NCBI RefSeq assembly: GCF_028640845.1
Contig: NC_080548.1
Location: 11,099,814-11,163,813, forward strand
Direction of reading: 5' to 3'
Length of the DNA stretch: 64,000 bases
Origin: Ahaetulla prasina
Taxonomy: Eukaryota > Chordata > Lepidosauria > Squamata > Colubridae
Made by a program: the position numbers and the translations under genes. This document shows positions 11,637-21,896 of the stretch, piece by piece. Under the pieces are notes generated by a model. It saw only the letters and a list, made by a program, of their open reading frames with translations, was not told where the DNA came from and made no database searches. Positions within the stretch are counted from its first letter, which is position 1. The number at the start of each line of letters is the position of its first letter.

Positions 11637-13081
11637 CAGGGGTGTCCAAACTACGGCCCGCGGGCCAACTGCGGCCCGCAGGTCAGTTTTTATTGGCCCG
11701 CAGCAAATTCTCGGTGGACAGTGGGGTGCGGCCCCCGTCCTGGCCCCCAAGGAAGCCGCCGCTCGCCCAGTTGCAGATGCGGAGTGGCTCCGCTGAGGCG
11801 ATCCCCGCCCACCCGGGGCTGCGGGCCGGCCATTCCGCCACTGGGCTGTAGGGGGCGCCCAGGACGCCCATGGCTCCAGCCCGGCCCACCAGACAGAGGA
11901 AGAGGCGGGCGGGCGGCGACGCCCATCGTCCCCACGCGGGGCTGTAGCCCCGGAAGCCAGGCGGGCGAGGCGCTCTGCTTCCCAGCCCCGCGGGATCCTC
12001 TCCGGCGCTGGCGCCTGCACGCTCAGGGGCGCTTACTTGTCGCGGATGATGGTCTGCAGCTCCCGCTTCTGGTCGCCCATGGGCAGGGGTTTGAGCTGGC
12101 CCCCCGCCGACCCCGGCCAGTCGTGCCCCGTCGCCGTCGCCGACGTGGCCGTGGCCTCCTCGGCGCCCCCATCGCCCGCACAGCAGCCGTTCCCGCCAGC
12201 GCAGCAGCATCGGCTGCCGTCGGCGCTGCTGCTGCTGCTGTCCGGCTCAGGCTGTCACCGCTGCCCGGCCGGGTCGGCGGCGCAGCTGCCGAGGCCCGCC
12301 GCCGCCGGCATCCCGCCTCTGCCCCGCCGGGCCCACCACGCCGGTCGCGGCAAGGCATCGCCCATGCGCCGCCGAAGCAGCGCCGCGCGCCCGCCACACG
12401 CCCGCTTACCTCAGCCGCGGGCCCGTGTGCCGCCCGTGACGCGCCGAGCTCGCCCGCCCCATTGGCCGCCGCTGCCGCTCCGCGCGCCGCCACTCGGCGC
12501 TTGGAGGAGGGGCCGGTGCCCGCCCACTTTCGCCCCCTAGTTAGCCCCGTCCCTTTCTGGCCTGGGTGGGAGCCGCGTGGCACACCTGAGTGGCTGCGAG
12601 GAAGCGGTGCGGGCCTCGCCTGGGCCTCCCCGGAGTCCCTCCATTGGCTGCTGTGTCTCCCTCAGTGGGAAGAGAGTTCGCGACGGACGGCGGAAAATCC
12701 CCAGTAAATACATGCTGGTTGCCAAAAGCTTGACTTTTGATGTAACTGGGGATGCTGCGAAGGTCATAAATGCAAAGACTGGTGGTAAGTCACTTTTTTC
12801 AGTGCTGTTGTATTGGTCGCTAAATGAGTGGTTGCAAGCCGAGGATTACTGGTAGCCGCTGTCAGTATTTAGGTCTCTATGTATTTAGGTTTCTATGCCC
12901 ATAGCCACATCCACTCAGTCACATGAGGAGTTAGCCACGCCCACCAGTCACATGACCACCAAGCCACACCCCAAAATAAGCCACGCCCACAGAACTGGCA
13001 CAAAAATTTAGCCCCCGTGGCCCGGGCCTTTGCTTATTTTTCTGTATTTGGCCCTCACTCAAAAAACTTTGGACACCCCTG
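11637..13081. mobile_element. hAT element carrying a CpG-rich gene-like fragment
   Basis: Inverted ends CAGGGGTGTCCAAA / TTTGGACACCCCTG, with a perfect 8-bp duplication GTCTAAAG (11629-11636, 13082-13089). The outer ~80 bp (left) and ~230 bp (right) are ordinary repeat DNA. Between them, about 11715-12700 is extremely CpG-rich with CCAAT and GC boxes, and 12706-12853 is a piece of Tigger-like MITE. On the minus strand the interior contains an open frame ending GQLKPLPMGDQKRELQTI followed by a good GTAAGC donor near 12036. No transposase is present, so it is non-autonomous. The gene source is not recognised. Confidence 0.87.
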
Positions 13082-13849
13082 GTCTAAAGAATACTACACA
13101 GCAGATTCTGACTTTTAAAAGGTGTTCCGCAAGGAAGCAGTGTTAAATAGTAGTAACATAAGGATAAAAGTTACGACTGCTGCAAGAAATAATACCTCTT
13201 TATCATTTCTGTCATTGTTGTGAACCACTCAGAATCTTTGACAGCCAAGTGGCATACAAGCTTAATAAACTATTATTATACTTACTGTATCGTATAGATT
13301 TAGGAGGTATATCTTAGCAAAATATTGGGGGGGGGGAGAGAAAACCGATCCAGAGATGCCTTTAGTCAACCTGAGTTCCTAAAAAAATCAGAGCTGGAAC
13401 TCCACACGAAACCCCCATATTCTTCGGACTGACTGGAAAGCCTGCTATCTGAAAGTATGGACCATGATCGTGGCTGACAAGAATTGCCCAAGACATCAGG
13501 CAAAGCAGAAGCAGCGCTGGGCCCATTCCCATATGCAAATTACACATAATCAAGGCAGCAATTCCAACTAATTTAAAACAAGACACAGCTCCAAACCATC
13601 TTTCCTTCCTTAGGACCATCATCCCGGAACTTGCTTCCAAATTAGCAGGCTGTCTTCCCTAAACTCAACGTTCCGTTCATATGCATTAAGCTAGATTTTG
13701 GGAAAGGTAGGTTTTCAACTATTAATTAGTTCAATGCACTTTTTCTGCTTAGACTGCCCTTTGCCAAAGGACAAAGGACAAATTTTAGACAAAGATCCCC
13801 TGGACCACTGAGTCAGTGGCAATGCTTACTTATTAGAGATGCCCTGAGA

Positions 13850-14408
13850 GAAAACAACACTTGGGGTTTGAACTGCAAGAGGATCCTTGAACTGCAGAAA
13901 AAATAATTGCTACCAACTTGCCTTCCATGGAGGACCTGTATACTGCACGAATCAAGAAGAGGGCCGTGAAAATATTTGCAGATCCCTCGCATCCTGGACA
14001 TAAACTGTTTCAACTCCTACCCTCAAAACGACGCTATAGAGCACTGCACACCAGAACAACTAGACACAAGAACAGTTTTTTCCCGAAGGCCATCACTCTG
14101 CTAAACAAATAATTCCCTCAACAGTCAGACTATTTACTGAATCTGCACTACTATTAATCTTCTCATAGTTCCCATCACCAATCTCTTTCCACTTATGACT
14201 GTATGACTGTAACTTTGTTGCTGGCAATCCTTATGATTTATATTGATATATTGACCATCAATTGTGTTGTAAATGTTGTACCTTGATGAACATATCTTTT
14301 CTTTTATGTACACTGAGAGCATATGCACCAAGACAAATTCCTTGTGTGTCCAATCACACTTGGCCAATAAAAATTCTATTCTATTCTATTCTATTCTATT
14401 CTATTCTA
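13850..14408 (+). mobile_element. CR1/L3-type LINE 3' end with (ATTCT)n
   Basis: The coding remnant 13918-14112 reads DPSHPGHKLFQLLPSKRRYRALHTRTTRHKNS... in part, a C-terminal region typical of CR1/L3-like retrotransposons. The 3' UTR ends with ACTTGGCCAATAAAAATTCT and continues into an ATTCT microsatellite. Family assignment (L3 versus another CR1-like clade) is inferred. Confidence 0.8.
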
Positions 14409-14424
14409 TCCTTGCCGCTTTCTG

Positions 14425-14572
14425 AGCTTGGTGTTTTTCTTACAGACATCTCATTGCCAGACTAGGCAACATCATCAGTGCTGTATTATCGCTAGCACTG
14501 ATGATGCTACCTAGTGGATAATGAAAATGTCTGCAAGAAAATAGCCAAGCTCAGAGAGCACTAAAGACCCCA
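14425..14572. repeat. Short inverted-repeat element
   Basis: TTTCTTACAGACATCTCATT...ATGAAAATGTCTGCAAGAAA arms around AACATCATCAGTGCT / AGCACTGATGATG. The same sequence flanks the SINE at 3650-3912 (3575-3649 and 3913-3950). Confidence 0.65.
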
Positions 14573-15004
14573 ACAGTTATTAGAGATGCCCAGATGGCCA
14601 TTCGCACACGTGTCCCATCCCGACAAAAAGCTTGTGGTCTAGTACTAGTTGCTATAGTTAAATCATATGATCTACAGGTAGTTCTCGACTTACAGCAGTT
14701 TGTTTAGTGACAGTTCAAAGTTACAACGGCACCGAAAAAAAGTGACTTGTGACCGTTTTTCACACTTACAACCGTTGCAGCATCCACACGGTCTCGTGAT
14801 CCAAATTCAGATGCTTAGCAGCTGCTTCACATTTATGGCGGTGGTTCGTGTCCCAGGGTCACGTGATCACCTTTTGCGACCTTGTGACAAACGAAGCCAA
14901 TGGGGAAGCCAGATTCACTTAACAACAGTGTCACTAATTTAACAACTCCAATGATTCACTTAACAACTGTGGCAAGAAAGGTCATAAAGTGGAGCAAAAT
15001 GGCT

Positions 15005-15484
15005 TAGGACCGGGCTATCTACGGGACCGTCTACTGCCGGCCTCTATCTCCCATCGTCCGGTGCGTTCCCACAGAGAGGGACTCCTCAGGGTGCCGTCAG
15101 CCAAACAGTGTCGACTGGCGGCCCCCAGGGGGAGGGCCTTCTCTGTGGGGGCTCCGACCCTGTGGAACGAACTTCCCCTCGGACTTCGACAACTACCTGA
15201 CCTTAGGACCTTTCACCGCGAACTTAAAACCTATTTATTTCGTATGGCTGGACTAGCTTGATTTTTACCTTTAAATTTTAATTGAATTTGATGGGTTTTT
15301 AAAGTTTTGTAATTTTATGGGGGAGTATGTTATTTTAACATTTGGGCAAATTTCAATTAGTTTTTTAAGGGATGTTTTAACTATTGTGTGTATCTGTATT
15401 TTATCTGCCTGTTCACCGCCCTGAGTCCTTCGGGAGAAGGGCGGTATACAAATTAAAATATTCATTCATTCATTCATTCATTCA
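15005..15484 (+). mobile_element. L2-type LINE 3' end with (ATTC)n tail
   Basis: C-terminal coding remnant (GPGYLRDRLLPASISHRPVR through LRQLPDLRTFHRELKTYLF), 3' UTR hairpin at about 15413-15450 and a tail of ATTC repeats. It splits the MITE that begins at 14675. Confidence 0.85.
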
Positions 15485-15488
15485 AAAC

Positions 15489-15686
15489 CAGAGATGGTAT
15501 TCAGCTGCTTCATACCAGTTCGAGTGAACTGGTAGCGGCGACTGCAGGTGGGCTCGCCCACCCAGCCCAGAGTAATGCCGTCTTATTTAGTCATGTTTTC
15601 AAGGCCGGGCACATATGCAGAAGGCATGCATGTATATAGTGCACAATCAGCGAACTGGTGGTAAGAATATTGGAAACCCACCGCTG
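15489..15686. mobile_element. hAT-like MITE next to the L2 LINE
   Basis: Starts CAGAGATGGTATTCAGCTGC, ends TGGAAACCCACCGCTG, between the LINE tail and the resumed MITE. Confidence 0.6.
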
Positions 15687-16239
15687 GGCAAAACTCACTT
15701 AACAAATGTCTCTCATTTAGCAACATGAAATTTGGGTTCAATTGTGGTCATAAACTGAGGATTATCTGCACTGGATTAGACAGTCTACAAAAAGTAGACT
15801 GATCATGAATTTTCCCAAAAATTCTCCATATTCCTATCACTGCAAACCTGAAAGAAATGTAGTTCCGTTCCACATTTACCCGGGATTCTCAAACTGTGGT
15901 TCAAGGCTGGGTTGTCTCAGGCATCGTAACACTAAGGGGAAGGGTTGCTTTAAAATAAAAAGCCTACCCAGATTTGGACATGCAGAGCGGAAGCACTGTC
16001 AGCCCCACTCCAGGCATCGCTTACACAAACCCAAATAGACAATCGCAATGCCACAGTTTTAGAATGCCTGCAATAGAGAAATTACAATGACATTATTAAA
16101 AGTGATGTATTTATTCTATGCTAATCCCAATGAAGCCGTGCATTTACTCCTGAAGGTAGTATTCATTTTAGGAAGTGGTAGTAGTGTAAAGATTCAGAAT
16201 GTTACATATATTTACTATTTACTAAATAGTAAATATTTA

Positions 16240-16501
16240 CTATTTACTAAATCTGCACTACTATTAATCTTCTCATCGTTCCCATAACCAATCTCTTTCC
16301 ACTTATGACTGTATGACTAACTTTGTTGCTGGCAATCCTTATGATTTATATTGATATATTGACCATCATTTGTGCTGTAAATGTTGTACCTTGATGAACG
16401 TATCTTTTCTTTTATGTACACTGAGAGCATATGCACCAAGACAAATTCCTTGTGTGTCCGATCACACTTGGCCAATAAAAATTCTATTCTATTCTATTCT
16501 A
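16240..16501 (+). mobile_element. CR1/L3-type LINE 3' end with (ATTCT)n
   Basis: 3' UTR copy starting around the ACTAAATCTGCACTACTATT segment and ending in TTGGCCAATAAAAATTCT plus ATTCT repeats. A short TATTTACTA direct repeat precedes it at about 16207-16250. Confidence 0.8.
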
Positions 16502-16995
16502 TATTATTTTTAGCCCTCCTGCTTAGATAACATCTCCCATCCTCCCCAGCAAGAGTGGGTAATAGCAGCAACAGGAAATACTAGGTACCGTAATCCAACG
16601 CTTTTGGGAAGGCATCTGTCCCACAGCTGATTCCAAACCATTGTTGGCTTGAGAATAGTTTATTGCATGAGGCATAATCAGTTAGGTTTACAACACGTAA
16701 GGTAACAATGACTCACACAACACTTTAATCCATGTAACCAAACCATCATATATAATGCAGTAGTACAGTGCATGGAACACATTAATCCTAATTCTTAAGG
16801 CATCACAATACTATTGTTTGTGCTTGAAATCCAAGACACATTTACATAATTTCCTGAGCAGCTGAAAGCTTTCAAAAGGAGAGCTGTTAAGAGTGGCCTA
16901 GTTCACACACACTACACTAAGCTAAAAACCATATTTAGAAACCACAATGGGTAGCATCTTTCGTTTCACTTTCACCACGACTTGCTTTCTAACGC

Positions 16996-18005
16996 CAGGG
17001 GTCTCCAACCTTGGCAACTTTAAGCCTGGCGGACTTCAACTCCCAGAATCCCCCAGCCGGCTGGGGGATTCTGGGAGTTGAAGTCCGCCAGGCTTAAAGT
17101 TGCCAAGGTTGGAGACCCCTGTTCTAAGCCACCACTGCCCAAGCCTCACAAATAGTATTCTAAAGCCACCAACCTTGGCAATTTTAAGACTTGTGGACTT
17201 TAACTCCCCAGAATTGGGGAATTCTGGGAAGTTGAAGTCTGCCAGACTTAAAGTTGCCATGGTTGGAGACCCCTGTTCTAAGCCACCACTGCCCAAGCCT
17301 CACAAATAGTATTCTAAAGCCACCAACCTTGGCAACTTTAAGACTTGTGGACTTTAACTCCCCAGAATTGGGGAATTCTGGGAAGTTGAAGTCCACAAGT
17401 CTTAAAATTGCCAAGGCTGGAGACCTTTGCTTTAAGCCATAAATAAGTTTATCAACCCAAATTGGCAAAGTTCTCACGATAGGTTACAACCACCAGAGTT
17501 GCCATTACATAGCACATTAAGCCAGAACCAAGCAACTAGTATTATGTCCTAGTTCCTAAGAGGACTATAAGGGGCGTGCATAAGTGCACAAAAGTGCCTA
17601 CCGTTCCTGTCCTATTGTTTTCTTTCATTATATGTGCTTGTATATAATGTTGTGACAAAAATAAATAAATAAAATAAAATAAAAATAAATCATTCTCACA
17701 GTCAACATCCCAATTGGTTTCTAGTATAGACCTAAAGGTTGAAAAATCACGAAGTCATTTGCAAGTTTCTCACAAATCTCTCAAAACCACCCTGATATAC
17801 ACTAAGAGCCTAAGAACCATAGGTGGAGTTGAAGTCCGCCAGGCTCAAAGTTGCCAAGGTTGGAGACCCCTGTTCTAAGCCACCACTGCCCAAGCCTCAC
17901 AAATAATATTCTAAAGCCACCAACCTTGGCAACTTTAAGACTTGTGGACTTTAACTCCCCAGAATTGGGGAATTCTGGGAAGTTGAACTCCATGAGTCTT
18001 AAACT
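16996..18005. repeat. Cluster of palindromic MITEs with tandem 154-bp unit
   Basis: A palindromic MITE at 16996-17121 is followed by two near-identical 154-bp units (17122-17275, 17276-17429), each made of TTCTAAGCCACCACTGCCC, a linker and a MITE palindrome. A third unit starts at 17873 after a 440-bp gap and runs into unrelated sequence near 18005. Confidence 0.85.
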
Positions 18006-19439
18006 CCACAATTAACTCAAAGGTGCCTTTCTGAAGAACTGAAGAAGCTCCTTGGATGAGATGTAAAACATTTTCAAAAGAAGGAAAACCAAGAAAGTCC
18101 AGATGCCTTCTGGAAAAGCGCCTTTGGGACAACCTGGATGATTGAGAATTTCCACAGACGTACTGACAATTAAAATCCCTCTTCTGGGAAAGTTTCAAAA
18201 AGCACACACGTTCTCAACTTTTCCTCATCAGCTTGGAAATGCTGGGGGCAGAGTTTCTTTAAAAGGAAATCTGGAGGATGTTGGTTCCGTTGTTTTTTTT
18301 TTTTTTTAAAGAGGCGATAAAAAAGAAATACTACTACAACCCTGGAGGTCAATGCTTGGGCACGCAAAGAAAAGAAAAAAAACCCACTGCCCTCGCCCAG
18401 CTCCTGTCCTCTGCCTGTCTCCCCTCTTTCCTGTCTCCTCTTTAAGTCACAATTACTTTCCATCACAATTAACTCTCTGTTGCATTTACTCACACACACC
18501 TTATAATGAGAGTTGCAAACCCCTTTGCTGTACTTGGGAAGGGGGAGAGATGAAGAGAAGGCAACCACCCTCAGCTGCCCTTGGCAACCCCTTGTTCTAA
18601 CAGGAACCTTTACCCGTCTTCATACCCCTTTCAGATACGCGTCACAGCTCTGACACAAGTTGGGCATCAAAGCCTCTCTGGTATTTCCCCAGCGAACCTC
18701 CAAGGAACCCTGGTGCCTCCTTCCCTTGTCCTTTCAAACATCTACTTCTCCCTTCATCCAGAAAGACCCTCCAAAAGTAAGTCACTCTTTGTCTTATCCA
18801 CCTTGGTTCTCTCCTTGAAAACTGCTGTCCCCCTGTACCTGCTGATGTTTTGGAAGTCACAGGACTTCCCAAGCTGATGGTCTATAGACCCAAACTTTCA
18901 GAGAATTCCAGATGGGGGATGTTAGCTTCAATAAAAGTGGTGCCCCCACTTACTAGACTGTACATTGATATGCTGGATCCCCACAACACACTAAACTGCT
19001 ATTTGAATGCAAACTCAGGCTGCTGAGACCGGGTTAGGAGCTACAGCGGGCTGGGTTCATCCTCCACGTTAAGGCATCCCATAATAAATTTCATTCTAGC
19101 TTGGAACCTCCGGTAGGTTCTGTTGAATGCCAAGTCCATTTGGGTTAGGAGCCTGGTCCTTGTGACCTAGTGGCAGATGGGAGATGAGAAGGGACCTGAC
19201 ATGGATCACCCAGTGCCGGGGGGGGGGGTGGCCATGGTGTCCCATGCAGAGAGATGTCTCTGGTGGGATTCCCCCATTAAAAACTGGGGAAATCCTCTTT
19301 TATTCCACCACCCAGAAGGCCTGGGTAGTGAATAAGCCAAGTTTTATTCTCCTCATCCAGGCTTGTCCACAGTCTGCTCTCTGGCTGCCTGGGTTGCACC
19401 TCACTTCCACAAAACAGCTACAGCCCCATAAACCTTGTC

Positions 19440-20500
19440 TCCTTGCACACCTGGTACTCAAGAGGCACCTCTACACATTCCTCTTCCCCCCACCCACCCA
19501 CAAATCTGATGCTTCAAGAGTCTCTTCTCCCAAAGGTGAACGGCTGAGCCCACCTCCCTCTCCCTCTCTCCTACCCCAGCCTTTCCACAGAGCTAAAGCG
19601 ATTCCCCCCCAGACCCATTTCTGATTCCTGCTCCCTCCTCATCTCTTCCCATTCAGTGCCTCCCCCCACCTTTGCCCTCCCCCTCCCAATTTTGTCTCTG
19701 CACACCACTTGTTTTTCAGAGCCCCTCATCCTTCCCCCAAGCCCCCCTATCACCTGCAATCTCAGTCAGTCTCAAGCCCCCTTTCCATCCCAGGGCTTCT
19801 TCTCCCCTTCCCCAAATTCAAGTTCGGAGTTTTCAGGAGAGCCCCGTCCCCTCCCTGCACCACCCCTCTGCTTCCAACAAGTCCACCCACCCACCACCCA
19901 CCCCGGCCCCAGAGCATCTTCCCACCCACCCACCCCCGACACTCAGTAAGCCCCCTTTGCAAGATTCACGTGGTCTCCCTCTTCCTCTTCGCAGGCCTCC
20001 CTTGCCCTCCAGCCCCTTCCCTCCTTGGCTCGCAGATCCGCTCCCCCAGCCCCAGCCCCAGCCCCCGGCCAGCCTGCTGGAACTTAAGAGACTCCCCCTC
20101 CAAACCTGGCCCCCTCCTCACGTCCAGCTGGGCCTCGCCTCGCCTTCAGCCCCTCCCAAACGTTGCACACTGGCTCCCTGAGCCCTCTTTCACCCCAACT
20201 CCCCTCCGCCCCCCTCCACGCCGCCTTCCCTCCATTGTTCTTCGACCAACCTGGCGCCCTCCGCAACCCTGGCCCTCGCCCCTGGCGCCCTCCCAAACCC
20301 CCGGTTGCAAAGCCCAGAAGCCCCTCCCTTTGCAAAACCCCGGCGTCGCTCTTGCTCCTTTGGAGAGCCCCCACTCGCCCACCCACCCCAAATATTGCAC
20401 GGGCTCCCGGAGTCGCCCGGACCGATTGCATCCCCCCCCCCACACTCCCGCTGCATGCTGCCCCTCTGAGCTGGCCCTTCCCGGGCTCCTTGCAGGGTAC
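19440..20500. other. C-rich (sense G-rich) tract downstream of the AGO1 start
   Basis: The plus strand is strongly C over G for about 1 kb (runs such as CCCCCACC, CACCCACCCACC, CAGCCCCAGCCCCAGCC). On the AGO1 transcript strand this is G-rich just after exon 1, with many GGG runs. Confidence 0.7.
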
Positions 20501-20525
20501 CTGCTCCCGAGGGACCCGCTTCCAT
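20501..20525 (-). CDS. AGO1: Argonaute-1, first coding exon (partial gene)
   Basis: Minus-strand ATG at 20525-20523 followed by codons for M-E-A-G-P-S-G-A and one further base, then a GT donor at 20500-20499. MEAGPSGA is the vertebrate AGO1 N-terminus; the 25-nt coding length leaves the single-base phase that AGO1 exon 2 needs. Support comes from position: AGO1 should lie just downstream of AGO4 in the same orientation, and the exon sits in a CpG island. The exon alone is too short for a homology search, so the call rests on motif, phase and synteny together. No AGO1 exon 2 peptide is visible in 1-20500; intron 1 therefore exceeds 20 kb and the rest of the gene is off the left edge. Confidence 0.85.
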
Positions 20526-20930
20526 CCCATCCACGCGGGCGGCGCCCCGGACCGGGGAGAGGGGAGGAGGGCGCGCGAGAGGCGCCGAAGAGACCCGCGT
20601 CCAAAGGCGCACCGGGGACCTGAGCGCCGCTGCAGCCGCAGCCTCTGCTCGGGACAAGCCCGGGATCCCGGGATTGCGCCTGCGCGGCAGCCCATCCAAC
20701 CAGCGCCGCCGCAGGCTGGGAAAGAGGGAGGGAGGGAGGGGCGGGGGAGGCGAGAAAGCGGAGCAAAGAGGTAGGAAACGAGGGAAAGTCTCGAAAGAGC
20801 CGACACTTCCGAGGCCGGAGGGATGCTCCTGGACCCGAGGGGCGCCAAGAGAAAAACCTCTGCACAAAATGCACAGAGCCGGGAACGGGTGCGTGCAGCC
20901 AGGCTCCCTCTACCCACTAGATTGCAGCAT
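20526..20930 (-). promoter_or_regulatory. AGO1: AGO1 CpG-island promoter and 5' UTR
   Basis: CpG-dense DNA directly upstream of the AGO1 start, with GGGCGG-type boxes and a purine-rich block around 20722-20790. No TATA box is evident. A second ATG lies only 5 nt upstream of the AGO1 start (20530-20528), out of frame, with a weaker -3 base (T) than the main start (G at -3 and +4). The cap site is not determinable; about 20.7-20.9 kb is an estimate. Confidence 0.7.
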
Positions 20931-21295
20931 TAGGCAAAAATTTAGGGAATCGGAAGCCATGGTCAGCCGAAGAAATTAAAATCTCGAGGCAAGAAAAGGA
21001 AACGTCCCTAAAATGAACTCACACAAGGGTTTTCCAACCTCAGCAACTTCATCTCCTAGAATTCCTAGGGAATTCCCAAGGTGGTTGGGGAATTCTGGGA
21101 AATGGTCGGCCCGTCTTAAAGTTGAAAAACACTCTCTCGGCCCTGGAGTCTAGGGCTATATAGTGCTTCGGATTTGACTCTGAAAAGGAACTTTTGAGTG
21201 TGTTTGAAGAACATGGGTTTATACCAAGAGGATTTCGTCTTTTTTTTTTTTCTCCTTTCTGTCCTCCAAAACCACCATTACTTCCCCTCTAGCCC

Positions 21296-21431
21296 AGGGG
21301 TCTCCAACCTTGGCAACTTTAAGACTCGAGGACTTCAGCTCCCAGAATTCCTCAGCCAACAAAGCTGAGGCTGAGGAATTCTGGGAGTTGAAGTCCACAA
21401 GTCTTAAAATGGCCAAGGTTGGAGACCCCTA
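21296..21431. mobile_element. Palindromic hAT MITE
   Basis: CAGGGGTCTCCAACCTTGGC ... GGTTGGAGACCCCTA upstream of AGO1. A second, decayed copy of similar TTCAACTCC-type sequence lies just before (21030-21130). Confidence 0.82.
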
Positions 21432-21616
21432 TTCTAAACCAATATTTTTCAAGCGTTTCAACTTTTAAGATGGCTGGGTTCCAAGAAGTCCCCAAGCAGC
21501 ATGTGGACAAACTCCACAGTGAGCTGAAGTCCACCCATCTTAAAGCTGCCCAGGTTGAGAAGCACTAAAAGCTGGCATTGACTTCTAATAAATAAATAAA
21601 TAATAAATAAATAAGG

Positions 21617-21785
21617 CCTTCAGCCTTCCATCCTTTATAAGGTAGGTAAAATGAGGACCCAGATTGTTGGGGGCAATAAGTTGACTTTGTATATAAATAT
21701 ACAAATAGAATGAAGACTATTGCTAACATAGTGTAAGCCGCCCTGAGTCTTCGGAGAAGGGCGGGATATAAATGCAAATAAAATT
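21617..21785 (+). mobile_element. tRNA-derived SINE, 5' truncated
   Basis: Begins at CAGCCTTCCATCCTTTATAA, lacks the tRNA head, and ends in the GCCGCCCTGAGTCTTCGGAG tail. A short (AAAT)n run lies just before it. Confidence 0.8.
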
Positions 21786-21896
21786 AAAAAATCAGCCAAC
21801 CAACCATCTAGGGATTGTGTTCAAGTTAAGTGGACTTTTCCCTGGGCATCCCAATAATATGGAGGTTCATAACGGTGCTGTGACACAATTTAGCAT

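Larger units (their letters stand above)
14675..15768 (+). mobile_element. Tigger-like MITE split by a LINE and a second MITE
   Basis: Left part 14675-15004 (preceded by TA), right part from about 15690. Between them lie the L2-type LINE (15005-15484) and the hAT-like MITE (15489-15686). Confidence 0.8.
1..20500 (-). other. AGO1: AGO1 intron 1 (part), transposon-rich
   Basis: Everything left of the AGO1 exon 1 donor is intronic if the gene continues past the left edge. Stretches where I see no gene or named repeat: 1-730 (apart from a C-run near 92-105 and a (CA)n near 207-225), 790-1850, 3320-3550, 3970-4690, 13090-13850, 15770-16210, 16520-16990, 17440-17820 and 18170-19440. None has a convincing coding frame. 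Confidence 0.65.

Noticed and set aside
11721..12707. 328-codon plus-strand open frame in the CpG-rich core of the hAT element
   Set aside because: Low-complexity proline/arginine/alanine composition, frames open on both strands at once, no family resemblance. Long frames are expected by chance in such GC-rich DNA.
20526..20867. N-terminal extension of AGO1 in the same open frame
   Set aside because: The frame is open upstream but the apparent first residue is TTG, not ATG, and the extension has no Argonaute similarity.
19672..20917. Several 170-300 codon frames on both strands at the AGO1 CpG island
   Set aside because: Composition artefact of GC-rich and C-rich DNA. Only the 25-nt AGO1 exon has recognisable sequence and a proper splice donor.
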